From Anisodus tanguticus (Eukaryota > Streptophyta > Magnoliopsida > Solanales > Solanaceae), in the NCBI GenBank assembly GCA_034509755.1, contig CM067539.1:65420513-65484512 (forward strand): 64,000 bases of DNA, given 5' to 3'. Below the pieces are notes generated by a model. That model was not told the DNA's origin. It ran no database searches and was given only the letters and a program-made list of their open reading frames with translations. Below are positions 44,835 to 57,500 of the stretch, piece by piece (the stretch's first letter is position 1; each line of letters begins with the position of its first letter). A program made the translations under genes and the position numbers.

Positions 44835-45263
44835 TGTGTATACAATAGAAAATCTGGTTAATAGACTTCAGAATATTACAATAGTGACTACAGTTGAATT
44901 AACTTCAAACTTTTGGTTCAAAGGGCTCTGTAGAAGAAATCTACAACCAACAAAATTGGGTTAAGAGAAGTATAAACCACATTTCTAGCAGAAACACAAA
45001 CTCCCCCTTCCATCACCTACAGAATGATAAAGCAGAGTGAAAAAACAAAAGGGAGAAATTAAAATGAGGCAAAAAATTCCTAATCTGTTAGTAATTATTC
45101 GCCGCCACCTGCCAAGATTTACACATCCCCTAGAGCCCTTACTATACCACAACCGACAACCATCAAACCCGAGTATGAAAGGAAGAGAACTAACAAAAGT
45201 GAGCAAAACAAGAGTAAGCTCTAAAGTAGTTTGCTTGTTACTAACGGGGCAAAATGAGGCCGG
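44835..45263 (-). other. Probable 3' UTR of the DEAD-box helicase gene
   Basis: This lies directly downstream of the helicase stop codon. No coding signal. The true end of the transcript cannot be read from the sequence. Confidence 0.4.
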
Positions 45264-48200
45264 TTAGTCCCATGCACTAGTCACACACGCTGCTCCATAC
45301 GATGTATTATTATACCCCCCAGATGCATAGCCACTGCTCATATTAGCTCCACCACCATAATAGTCTGTAGCACCTCGATTGTAAGAGGAATCTCTTCGAA
45401 AGTCACGAGCACCAAAACGGGCTCCACCACGACGATTCTTTCCTCCTCCATAGGTGGATCGAGCAGCAAAGCGAGAGAGCCAAGCAGGTACTTCTTGGTT
45501 TGCTTCTTGCATCAAGTCGGATAGTGATCTTGCCAGTGAAGAATTGTTCTCATTGAAGAATGCAGTAGCTAAACCAGTTTTCCCTGCTCGTCCAGTTCTT
45601 CCAATACGGTGCACATAGTCATCAATGTCATTTGGCAGATCAAAGTTGACAACATGTGCAACATGGGGGATATCAAGACCACGTGCTGCCACATCTGTTG
45701 CAACCAAGATTGGTGTGTTACCAGTTTTGAAGGATCTCAGGGCATATTCTCTTTCCTGCCAAACATGCACAACAATGGATCAAGGGTAAGAACAAAAAAA
45801 AGTTCTCCAGCATAAGCGAGATGAAGGAATAAGGTAAAGAGGTGCCCAAGGTCAGTGAACCATGAGAACTAAAACACTGTGATGACATACAACAAAGAAA
45901 GCTGATTTAACTAGTCAAATTTGACATTCTGAAACTCATTTACCTAATCAGGAATCTGCTATAGCAGAAAAATTATGGATAATCCGATGCTGAATGTGAC
46001 AATGCCAGTACAAATATTACCTTCCATAGGGAACCTAAAGGATGCCGACTCATACAACATTGCCATATAGAAGCTTAAACTTAACGGACAAGATTTCATA
46101 ATAATAGCACATAAGAAATACAGCAGTGCTTATCTTAACCAGAGCCATTCTACTACTCGTTTGTTCATTAAATCTGTAGCCCAACCCGAGGCGATGTAGC
46201 AACACAAAGCAACATCATACTCTACTTTACAAAAGCCAAAAAGAGTGTTACATTAAAGAATCATGTGACTGGGGACTGCAAGCATACAACTCATATTCCG
46301 TTTTATGAGGTATAGGCAGCTGCCAGCCCAACAGACAATGAAACTAACATAGAACTTTGCTTAGAACAATTTTGACAACAAGAAACACTGTTACCTCCTA
46401 TAGACAACTAAAGAAAAAAATGAGGCACCCTGAGGTACCATTTAATTAAAACTACAAATTAAAGCATCATCCGACAAAAAGTTGAAACATAGCACACATT
46501 CAAGATTGAGCAATGGAGGCACCCAAGGGTGTGGCCTGGTGGTCAATGAATTGGGTTGAGAACCATGAAGTCTCAAGTTTAAATTCCAGCCGAAACAAAA
46601 ACATTAGCTGATTTTTTTCCATCTGATCAACCCTTGGTGGACAGAGTTACTCGGTACTTGTGTTGGTGGGAGGTCGCAGGTACCCATGAAAGTAGTCGAG
46701 GTGCGCGCAAGCTGGCTCGAACACCACGGTTATAAAGAAAAAGATTGAGCAATGGAGATTACAGAATCAAAGCACAAAAGGTTACAAGTGGTATATATCA
46801 AATGCAAGCAAGATGTTGTGCCACCGTATGAAATGTCATTTTAAGGGAAGAGCAGAAGGATTTCTCAATTAGAAGAAATTGAGAGAGAAATAAGAGATTG
46901 ATTATGTGCTCTCTCAATTTTAAAACTTGAGAAACAATATTTCCGATTTTGTTTTACTTCTACGGCGGAAGCAACTTCTTTCATTTGTTGACAAATAAGA
47001 TTACTTTAAAACCGAAGGAAAAGGAGGAAGAAGGAAAATTACAAACACACACACTTTTCTAGAATATTGCCTTTGGATATTTGGTTTGACTGCGGCTAGT
47101 GCACAAGAGATGGGAGAGAAGTTGCTGGCTATGGGGGCGTGGGGGAGTAGTGGTGATGCGAACTCTATCCGGGATAGGATAGCTAGTTGCATTAGGGAGG
47201 CAGCTATAGAGGTATTAGGAGTCTCGAGAGGCAGATTTGGCGGACATCGAGGGGACTGGTGGTGGAATGGAGAAGTCCAAGAAAAGGTAGAGGCTAAGAA
47301 GGCGGCGTATGTGAAGTTGGTGAAAAGTAAAGACAAGGAGGAAAGACGGACGAATAGGGAAGGATATAAGATGGCGAAAGAGGAGGCGAAGTTAGCAGTT
47401 ACGGCGGTGAAAACGACAGCTTTTGAACGCTTGTATGTTGAATTAGAGGGCAGGGCGGGGATAAAAAGTTGTACATGCTTGCCAAGGTGAGAGAGGAGGG
47501 CACGTGACCCGGATCAAGTTAAGTGTATAAATGACAAGGATGGCAAAGTACTGGTGGAGGAAGCACTCATTCGACAGAGATGGCAGTCTTACTTTCATAA
47601 ACTCTTGAATGAAGACAGGGACAAAGACATTGTATTGGGAGATCTAGAGCACTCATAGAGAAGTCATGATTTTGGGTATTGTAGGTGTATAAATGTGGAG
47701 GTTAAGAATGATATTCGCATGATGCACAGGGAAGAGTGACCGGACCTGACGAGATCCCGGTGAAATTTTGGAAGAGTGCAGGTATGTCAGGTTTGGAGTG
47801 GCTGATTAGGTTGTTCAATGTCGTTTTTAGGACATCAAAAATGCCTGAAGAATAGAGGTGGAGTACGATGGTCCTATTGTACAAGAATAAGGGTGACATC
47901 CAAAGTTGCAACAATTATAGGGGTATCAAGTTGTTGAGCCACACTATGAAGGTGTGGGAGAAAGTGGTGGAGATGAGGGTGAGGAAGGGTGTGACTATTT
48001 CTGAAACCCAGTTTGGTTTCATACAGGGGCGCTCGACGACTGAAGTCATTCATCTTGTGAGAAGGCTGGTGGAGCAGTACAGAGAAAGGAAGGACCTTCA
48101 CAACCTTGAAAAAATTTACGATAAAATCCCTAAAGAGGTGCTTGGAGGTTAAGTGTACATGTGGCGTACACTAGGGCAATCAAGGACATATACGAGGGAG

Positions 48201-51200
48201 TCAAGACTCGAGTAAGGTCGGTGGGAGGAGATTCGGCGCATTTTCAAGTTATGATGGAATTGCATCGGGGTCAGTTCTTAGTCTGTTTTTTTGCCTTAGT
48301 GATGGATGTTTTGACGCAACTTATTCAAGGAGAGGTACCATGGTGTATGATGTTTAAGGACGATGTAGTGCTGATTGACGAGACCAAAGGAGTTAATGCT
48401 AAGTTGGAGGTTTGGAGACAGACCCTGAAATCTAAAGGATTCAGATTGAGCAGGACCAAGACAGAGTACTTGGAGTGTAAGTTCAATGGCGTGACGCGAG
48501 AGGCAGACGTGGAAGTAAGGCTTGACATTAATGTCATTCCAAAGAAAGAAAGTTTCAAGTATCTGGGGTCTATTATCCGAGGGGATTGAGAGATTGATGA
48601 TGATGTCACACATCGTATTGGTGTGGGGTGGATGAAGTGGAGGCTCGCATCCGGAATCTTGTGTGATAAGGTGCCACGTAAACTCAAATGCAAGTTCTAC
48701 ACAATGGTGGTTAGACCTGCTTTGTTGTATGGGGCGGAGTGTTAGCCAGTCAAGAAATTCCACGTTTAGAAGATGAGTGGCAGAAATGAGGATGATGCGG
48801 TGGATGTGTGGGCATACTAAGAGTGACAGGATTAGAAATGAGGATATACGGGACAAGGTGGAAGTGACCTTGATAGAGGACAAGATGCGGGAAGCGAGGC
48901 TGAGATGGTTCAGGCATGTGAAGAGGAGAGGCACCGATGTCCCAGTGCGGAGGTGTGAGAGGTTGGCTATGGATGACTTCAGGAGAGGTAGAGGTAGGCC
49001 GAAGAAGTATTGGGGTGAAGTGATTAAACAGGACTTGGCGCAGTTGCAGCGTACCGAGAAATGACCTTTAGCTAGGAGATTGTGGAGGACACAGATTAGG
49101 GTAGTAGAGTAGAGAGTTCCATACTAGTAGGCGTAGTTCTTGTGTTGTAGTTTCTTGTCCTTTGATTGTTATTAACTATCTCTCGTTCATGCACAACATA
49201 TTATTTTGTTGTAGTCATTGTTCCTTTCTTATTTGACTTGCTTTGCTAGTGTTCTACTACTCTATTGTTATTGTTGTATTGCGATACTCTTAGCCGATGG
49301 TCTATCGAAAACAGTCCCTACTGAAGGCAAAGATAAGGTCTGCGTACAAACAACCCTCCCCAGACCCCACTTGTGGTATTACACTAGGTATGTTGTTGGA
49401 TATTTGGTTTGAAATTGGAAGTGGAGCATTCACACAATCCAACTAATCATCAAACATACATGTAAATGAAGTTATTTTAAATCTGGAGATGCGGCAACCT
49501 AACATAGTGAAGATCATGAAAATTGAAGTTCCACAGTAAGAAGTTATATTGAAGCATGTACTAATTCGTGGTTCAACTTGACTTGACTATTAACAAAAGT
49601 TCCTTGATTTCTAATTGAAATATGGGAAAGAACAGTTATTGAAGATAGCCAAAATACTGAACCGCGGAATTCAATTCAAAATGGATAGAAAGAATATAAT
49701 ACGAGCAGAAAGAGGCAACAGAAAGGCTAAAACACACTTTGAAAGAATAAAACAGTCACCGTTAAAAGCTTATGTATCACTAGATAAGCCAACTAGAATG
49801 CACAAGGAATATGCAACCGTACCTGCTGAGTTCTATCACCATGAATAGCTGTAGCAGGAAAACCATTCATACAAAGCCAATGCTCCAGTGCATCAGCACC
49901 CTTCTTAGTCTCCACGAAAACAAGGGTAAGAGCTTGCTGAAAAATAGAGAGGAGCAATGATTATAAATAAGTCGAGTAGTTTGAAACTGGATAATTATAG
50001 AGAAAAACATAAAGTGAAAATTATGGGTATGACAACCATCTCTATAAAACAGTAAAGTTAAATTTCTTGTGGAGTGTTCCACAGATATGAATTTATATGT
50101 CTCACTCTCCATATTATTGGCTGCCTCTTCCTTTAATACCTAAAATGTTCTACCTCCAGCGGCCAATCTTAAGTGTCTGTACTTGTCTTTTCTTCATCAA
50201 AAACACGCTTAATTTAGAGATTATAAGAATATTAAGGAAACAGATATTGATCCAACCAAACCATAGAAGTTCCAAGAGCGGGAATTGTCTTTCATCCTGA
50301 TTAATTTCGTAAAGAATTATGCTTAGTTCACCTGAACAGTAAGGGACTGGCAACTGCTTTCAAAATCCATAACCAAGAATTGAAGTCAGAAACATATTCC
50401 CCCATAATTGTAAATGTGAGAAATAGAGTGTGCTATGCCACCTCATAAACATGAATAATTAAGTAAAATTGAAACAACAGACAGGAGCTACCTTGTCATG
50501 AACACTGTTTTCCCTCTGTGCGTGAAGAAGATCCATCAAGTGACTTCTCTTGTCAGTCTCTTGAACATATTCAACTCTTTGGACAATCAAATCTGTGCTA
50601 GAGCCGACCCTTCCGACGGCCAAAAAGATATAATTGGACAGAAAATCTGAGGCCAGTCTCTGCATTCAGGTTAAAATTTTAAATGTATTAATCTTGCAAC
50701 AATCACTACCAAGGCGCTCTCCCTATGCTTTAATCAAGTAATATATATCCAAAAATTAGAGAAAAGGCTGAGCTTCATTTAATTGTAGAAGAGCAAGCAG
50801 CTCGAGAAATTTGTAATGATTTTGGAAGGTCGCCAATCCACGAGGAGGAACCCGAACCAGTTTATAGTCCGAAACAGCAAATTCCACAGGATAATGGAGG
50901 TATAAAGTAAATAAATATCAAGGAAAAAATTGAGTCTGTCAACGCAGAAATATAACCTGAATCTCTTTTGGAAAAGTGGCACTGAAAAGCATGGTCTGTC
51001 GTACACCTGGTGGAGGCATGTCCATCTGTTGCACAATTTTCCTTATTTGAGGTTCAAAACCCATGTCAAGCATTCGATCAGCCTCGTCTAGAGCCAAATA
51101 CCTTATCATCTGCAACGAGACTCTTGCTCTCTCAAGTAAATCTACCAACCGTCCAGGGGTTGCCACAAGAATATGCACGCCTCTCTCCAATTCTCGAAGC

Positions 51201-51475
51201 TGTTAAAGTGTCGCACAATAAAATCGACTGTGAGAAACTAAACACAGATTTCAATGATGAAAGATATTTCTTCTTTGTCAATAAGGGCCAAATGTAAGAC
51301 ATGATAGCAATGTAGTCAACCAATGTACCAAAGAGATAAAACTTGTACACATTAAACAATGCAATGAAACAATCTCTCTCAAGCTTCACTTTCAGATTCT
51401 CCTATTATTACGAGCCCAAAAGAGTACCTACAAAGAGGTAGCAAAAAAAAAAGCTACTATAAACATGCATACATT

Positions 51476-51507
<32 letters not shown>

Positions 51508-54500
51508 TTTTTTTGAACAAGGTAACATTTGTATTCCATCCAAAAGTATCAGCATTTGAAAAAGCTGATGAGAAACTTCACAGGTAAAACCACACAGAAA
51601 CAGTGGGCAGGAGGTAATGATGCTAGTTACAATTTACACACTGCCTAGAAAATCTACCAAATCACCTACTTCCCCCACTATATCTTGTTTACACTATAAA
51701 TAAAAGAGACTAAGACAATTCATTTTAACTGTGTGAACGGAATTAGCTTTATCTTCAAATTGTCTTAAGAGTTTCTTTCCTTCCAAATTGACCACCAAAT
51801 GCAAGCTGGAATGGATTACCACCAATCTTCCTCTGCCTTTCTTCTCCCAATTGTTTTCCAGTTACATAGGAGTTCTAAAGTTGATCTTGGTAACATCCAC
51901 TTCACCCCTAGGATACAAAAGAAAATGTGCCACAGATGTGCAGTTATCTGACGGTGTAGGAATAAATGCTCATTTGTTTCTGCATCTTTCTCACAAAGTA
52001 GGCATCTTGAGCATATCTGAAGACCTCTTCTTTGTAGAGCCTCGTGTTAGACAAGCCCGCCTCAAAACTAACCAAACAAAGGCAGAAACCTTATATGGAA
52101 TTTTAACTATCCAAATAAGTTTCCATGGCCAAACCAGGGATGGGTTTACAACCTTGTTCTTCTCCCAATAAACAGATTTAACAGTGAAATTCCCTTTGCT
52201 GCATAATTTCCACTGGTTTATCTGGAATATTAGTGGTTCCTGTGAAGGGATTAAGTACCAAAAGCAAATCTGTGACTCCCCCTATTTCACAATCGTTTAG
52301 TGCCCTTCTAAACATAAGATTCCACCCTTGCTCTGTCCACATTTGGGATAGTCATTTTTTTGGAGACTGAGAATGTGTAAGTCCTGAAATAAAGTTCTGA
52401 GGTTACAATGCCCAATCCAATGGTCTTCCCAGAAGGATGTTTTTGTCCCATCACCCACCTTTATGCTCAGATTTTTACCACATTCATTCCACATTCTTCT
52501 AATAGTCTTCCAAACACTGCATCCATAAGTAGCATTTACTTCATTTGTTGTCCACTGATTCAACAAACCATATTTCTGAGTTATTTATATCTTCCAGAGA
52601 GATCTTTCTTCCTTGCAAAACCTCCACAACCACTTTTGGAGTAGACTCGTTATGAAGTCTGAGGTTCCTAATCCCCATTCCACTATGTTGCTTGCTGAGT
52701 GTTCACAATCTCCCACTCCACTAAGTTATGACCTTTCTTGTCTTTGTTACCATGCCACAAAAAATCCCTTCTTACTTTGTTAATCTTCTTCTCTATACCC
52801 CTAGGAATAGGAAGCAAAGACATCATGTAGGTAGGTAAGGCATCCAAGACTGAATTTATCAGAGTCAGTCTGCCTCCAAGAAATAAATATTGACTCTTCC
52901 ATCTTCCCAATTTCTTTTTACACCATTCTAACACTTCACTCCTTATCTCTTGTGCCTTGTGATTAGCACCCAAAGGCATTCCCAAGTACTTTGTGGGCAA
53001 TGTCTCAGTTTGACATCCTAAGTTGCTTGCCAGAAACTGTACATCAGTCACCTGATTCACTGAATATAAGAAACTCTTATTCCAGTTAAGATGGAGACCT
53101 GAGATGGCCTCAAAGATGGTCAATATTGCCCTTAGGTGTCTGATTTGTTCAACCTTAGCTTCACAAAACACCAGTGTCATCAGCATACAATAAGTGTATA
53201 ATTTCCATGTCTTCACCCCTATTGGTTTGGGCTCCAAAACCTTTTATCCATCCATTAGTTTTGGCTTTTCTGATCATGTAATTTAACCCCTTCGTGGCTA
53301 ATAAGAATAGGAAAGGTGACAAAGGATCCCCCTGCTAGATTGAAAAAAACCTTCAGAACTAACATTAATCAGAACGGAGAACTTCACATTGGATATACAA
53401 CATTTTATCCAATTTATCGATTTTTCTCCAAAACACATGTTCCTCAGAATATTCAACAGGTAGGTCCAGCTGACATGGTCATATGCCTTCTCAATATCAA
53501 ACTTGCACAAAATTCCAGGGTTCTTCTGTTTTACCCTGAAATCCACCAACTCATTCGCAAGTAAAGCTGCATCCATGATCTGTCTACCCTGCAAAAATGC
53601 CATTTGATGTACATCCACCAGCTTTTCCATGACAATCTTCATTCTCTCTGTGATTAATTTGGAGATAATCTTGTAGATGCCCCCTATCAAACTTATAGGT
53701 CTGAAAGTCTTTTAATTCTTCAGCTCCAAACTTCTTAGGGATTAGAGCTATGAAAGTGGCATTAAAGGACTTCTCAAATATCTCATTTTGATAAAAGTTG
53801 TTGATGGTTTGCATAATATCACCTTTCAAAATCTCCCAGCAACTCTTATAGAAGCCCATGGTAAAGCCATCAGGACCTGGTGCTTTATCCACTGCACACT
53901 GCGTAACTACTTGCAAAACTTCAGATTCTGTAAAGGGTCTTTGTACCCAATCTTGCTCTTCTTGTGTTATCTTTGGACAATCATTATATTCAAAAGTTGG
54001 CCTCCATGCTTCAGATTCTGAATAAAGTTTCTCATAGAAGTTAACCATAACCATAGCCACCCTGATCTCTTCAGGTTCTTTTACTTCTCTTCCACTAATC
54101 ACCAGATTGTCAATGGTATTATACCTCTTATGAGCAGTTGCTATTCTTTGGAAAAATCTTGTATTTCTGTCTCCCTCTTGTAACCATAGAGCTCTAGATT
54201 TCTGTCTCCAGCTGTATTCGTCTTTTTTGCTAACTCCTCTAATTCCACCAAGACAGTGGCCCTTACCATTAGTTCTTCTTTATTTAAAACCCTGTTTTCT
54301 ATCTGCCAATTCATTTAACAGACTACTCTTTTTGTTGGCTAGCTCTCCAAATTTCTCTTTGCTCCAAACTTTAAAAAAAAAAAATCAACATTTTAAGTTT
54401 GATGCTCAACTTGTAATCTCGCCATCCCTCAACTTCAAATTCACTCCATCAGTCGCTTATCAAATCAATAAATCCCTCTTCCTCAATCCACCAATTCTCA

Positions 54501-57500
54501 AATTTAAAATGTGTTTTTCCTCTCCCAGTTACCACATTCCAAAATTATTGGACTATGATCAGATACTGTTCTTGGAAGAATTTTCTGCCTGATGTTTTTG
54601 AAAATTTCATCCCATTCCATAGTAAAAAAAATTGTCCAATCTGACAGCACTAGCATGGTTTAATCCTCTGAGCCAAGTGAATTTGCCTCCACCAAGATAT
54701 GGATCATGCAGTTCCATCTCTTCAATCTATCTGGAAAAATCAGACATTATATTTGTAATTCTATTGCAACCCCTTCTCTCCACCATAGTTCTGTTAGTAT
54801 TAAAGTCTCCACATGTGATCCAAGGACCACCACATAGTCCTCTCATAGCTGCAATTTCCTCCCAACAATCCAGTGTGTCATATCTGGTGTGAGGAGCATA
54901 CACGCCTGTAAGATACCAAGTGAAAGAATGATGCACAGAATCAAATCTATAGGAAATAGAGAAATCTCCTACATCCACTTGTTCCCCCACTCAAAGTCTG
55001 CTATCCCACATAATCTGGATACCACCTCTACTTCCTACAGCCTCAAGAAAACCACTTCTCATCCACCTACAAGACCATAATTGTTTAGCATATGCTTCCA
55101 CATCTTTTTTCCCTTTAGTTTCTTGAAAACAGTAAACATTAACCCTCCACTTCTGCATTAACAAGCTTCCTTTTATAAATGTTGTTAAGCCCCCTCACAT
55201 TCCATGAGATCAAGTTGACTTTCATTGATAAGTCAAATTTTGAAACTCTCCCCCTGCTCTTGACTCCTCTTACTTCTTCATTTAAATCTGAAGCCAGATT
55301 TTTCAGTTCATTCTTTCCAATACCTCTGCTTTTTGGAGTCTTCGCCTTATCTATCTGCTCTTGTTTCTCTAGAAATTCCTTTCTGGCATCTAATTTAATT
55401 AGAAGAGCCAGAGCTTCCTCCTCACAACCTTCAAAAGCGGCTCCATAAATATTGCTCAATTCTAGGATATTAGAATTAACCCAGTTTGAAGCGTCAATCT
55501 CGGCTACATGATCTCTCTGATTTTGCGCAGCTATAGGCTCTGCTTCTTGAATTTGTCGTATTTGCATGTCTTGATAAATTTAGGTCGTTTGATTTTTGTT
55601 ATTTTCGAGGTCTATCATCAATGCATGGCATATATTGTTTGCAACCTCATTTGCTTTCACTGTCTCGGCTGACTGTATGGATTTTCTTCTTGGATTCACA
55701 GTAGTCGCATAGACTCTGTCTTGTGATATCTCCGGTTTTTCTTCCCATTGCTTAAAGGATTCAAGAAATTTTGATGCGAGGTCTTCTAATATTTTAAGAG
55801 ACTCGTCAACAGCTTGTGGCCCCATTTTGTGCTTAAATTTTTGCCCCTCGTGCTTCTCACGTGCCTCATTAATATTGTAATTTGAGGACTCACCGACTTC
55901 TACTAAGCCCTGGCCCAACTCAGCTTCATTCCCTTCTCTTAAATTGTCAAGGCCCACTTTGCTTCCTGGGACCACTGTTTCAGATCTTATCACTGCAGAC
56001 TAATGTGTCCTTGTCGGCTGAACAAACTCTTCTCTGATACAATCGTGCTCATCCACCCTTTTACCCTTTGGATTAAACCCCGGTATCTGCTGGGTACAAG
56101 CCTGCCCTCCTACTTCTTCATCGATAATGAATCTTGCCGGCGATTCAACCCAGATTTGGGTCTTGAAGAGAATCCCGCGTTTTTCAACGGTGACTTCCTT
56201 TGGGATCTTGCTACCATCACCATGGACCCTGATTCTGACCCATTTTAGATGATTGCGAAGATGTGTTTCCTCCTCCGTCTCCACCCACCCGCCACAAAAA
56301 TCGCCTATTGCCTTGAATACTTTTTGTGACCACCTATGCAAGAGAACACCGACAAGACTAACCCACATTGTTTCAGATTTCTCTTCTTGATGGATGGCCC
56401 CAACAGTCGGGCTCCGCCATTGAAGTTTACATTGCGTCTTTTACATTGAATGTTGGAATAGCATTAACTCCCCTCACCTCCCTGCTGGATCATTTAAAAC
56501 TCTTTACTCTGCATATTCGAAATTCTTCTCAATCAATCTCGGTTGAACCGGTACCTCCTTCTGAATTTGTCTATTAATGAACCTTTCCAACTTGTCAGCT
56601 ATGAAAACCAGCCCTGAGTTAAACATCAATTCTGGGATGATTTTTACTGACCTCCTCCTTCCTTGTACGTTGATGATGGTGATGTATCTACCAAATCTCT
56701 CATAGTTTCTCGAACAAAAGATCTCAGAAAGTTTGTCTCTTCTCTTCCATCTCCTTACCAAATTTCCATTCGCCTTAGATGCCTCTCTCAAAGTCTGCCC
56801 AATCCATACCATTGTGTTCCTGCTAAAAGTTGTTTTTTCTAATGGCGTTTCTACTTCTCTCTGTCCATTCGTACCAATTTTCTGCTAAACCAGTTGTTCT
56901 CATAACATCATATGATTTAAAACCCACAAATAAATAAAGTGCAGTCTTCCATGAAGTCCAAGAGATGACTAAAGAAGAAATGAAAGGAGATATCCGGTGA
57001 TCGGAAAGATCACCGAACTAGGGATGTACTTGCAGGAACTTGCTTTTAAGTCATTGTCTCGAAAAAGTGTCTGGGAGCATTGTCCAGATTGTGTAATATA
57101 GATTGAAAAAAGCACGTGAACAATTGCCGGAAAAGTCGTCGGAGCTTCGAAACAATGGTTGTAGATGCATAAAAATGCATGGGTAGGATCAGAACAACCT
57201 AACAATACCCGATAAAGAACAGATCTGGAAAATATCGACTGAAAAACTGTAGATCTTCACCGGAACAGTTCTGTCACACCTGAACAGTGCTCGAAAAATG
57301 ACAAAAGTGGTGTCTATAGAAAGGGAAGAAAAGGGGACAGAAGAGAAAAAAAAGAGGGGAAAATTCCGGTGATCAGAAGGATCACCGAAGGAGGAATAAG
57401 GTATTCAGAAGTGACCTAAAGTCACATTCTTGGGGAATGTGCCTGGGAGAGAATATTTCCAACTTCTATGAAAAATGTAAGCTTTTTGACACACACACAC

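Larger units (their letters stand above)
51508..57488 (-). mobile_element. L1-type LINE, apparently full length (about 6 kb)
   Basis: The element is in helicase intron 2, in the same orientation as the gene. It ends at the left in a T run (poly(A) on its own strand, about 51507-51514) and is flanked by matching (AC)n(AT)n tracts, which look like its target duplication. From right to left: a 5' UTR of about 600 bp (57488-56890), ORF1 and ORF2. No insertion-sized gaps are evident, so it probably arrived complete and then decayed. Confidence 0.85.

Noticed and set aside
44985..45267. Small frames on both strands downstream of the helicase
   Set aside because: They overlap the likely 3' UTR and show no conserved motif.
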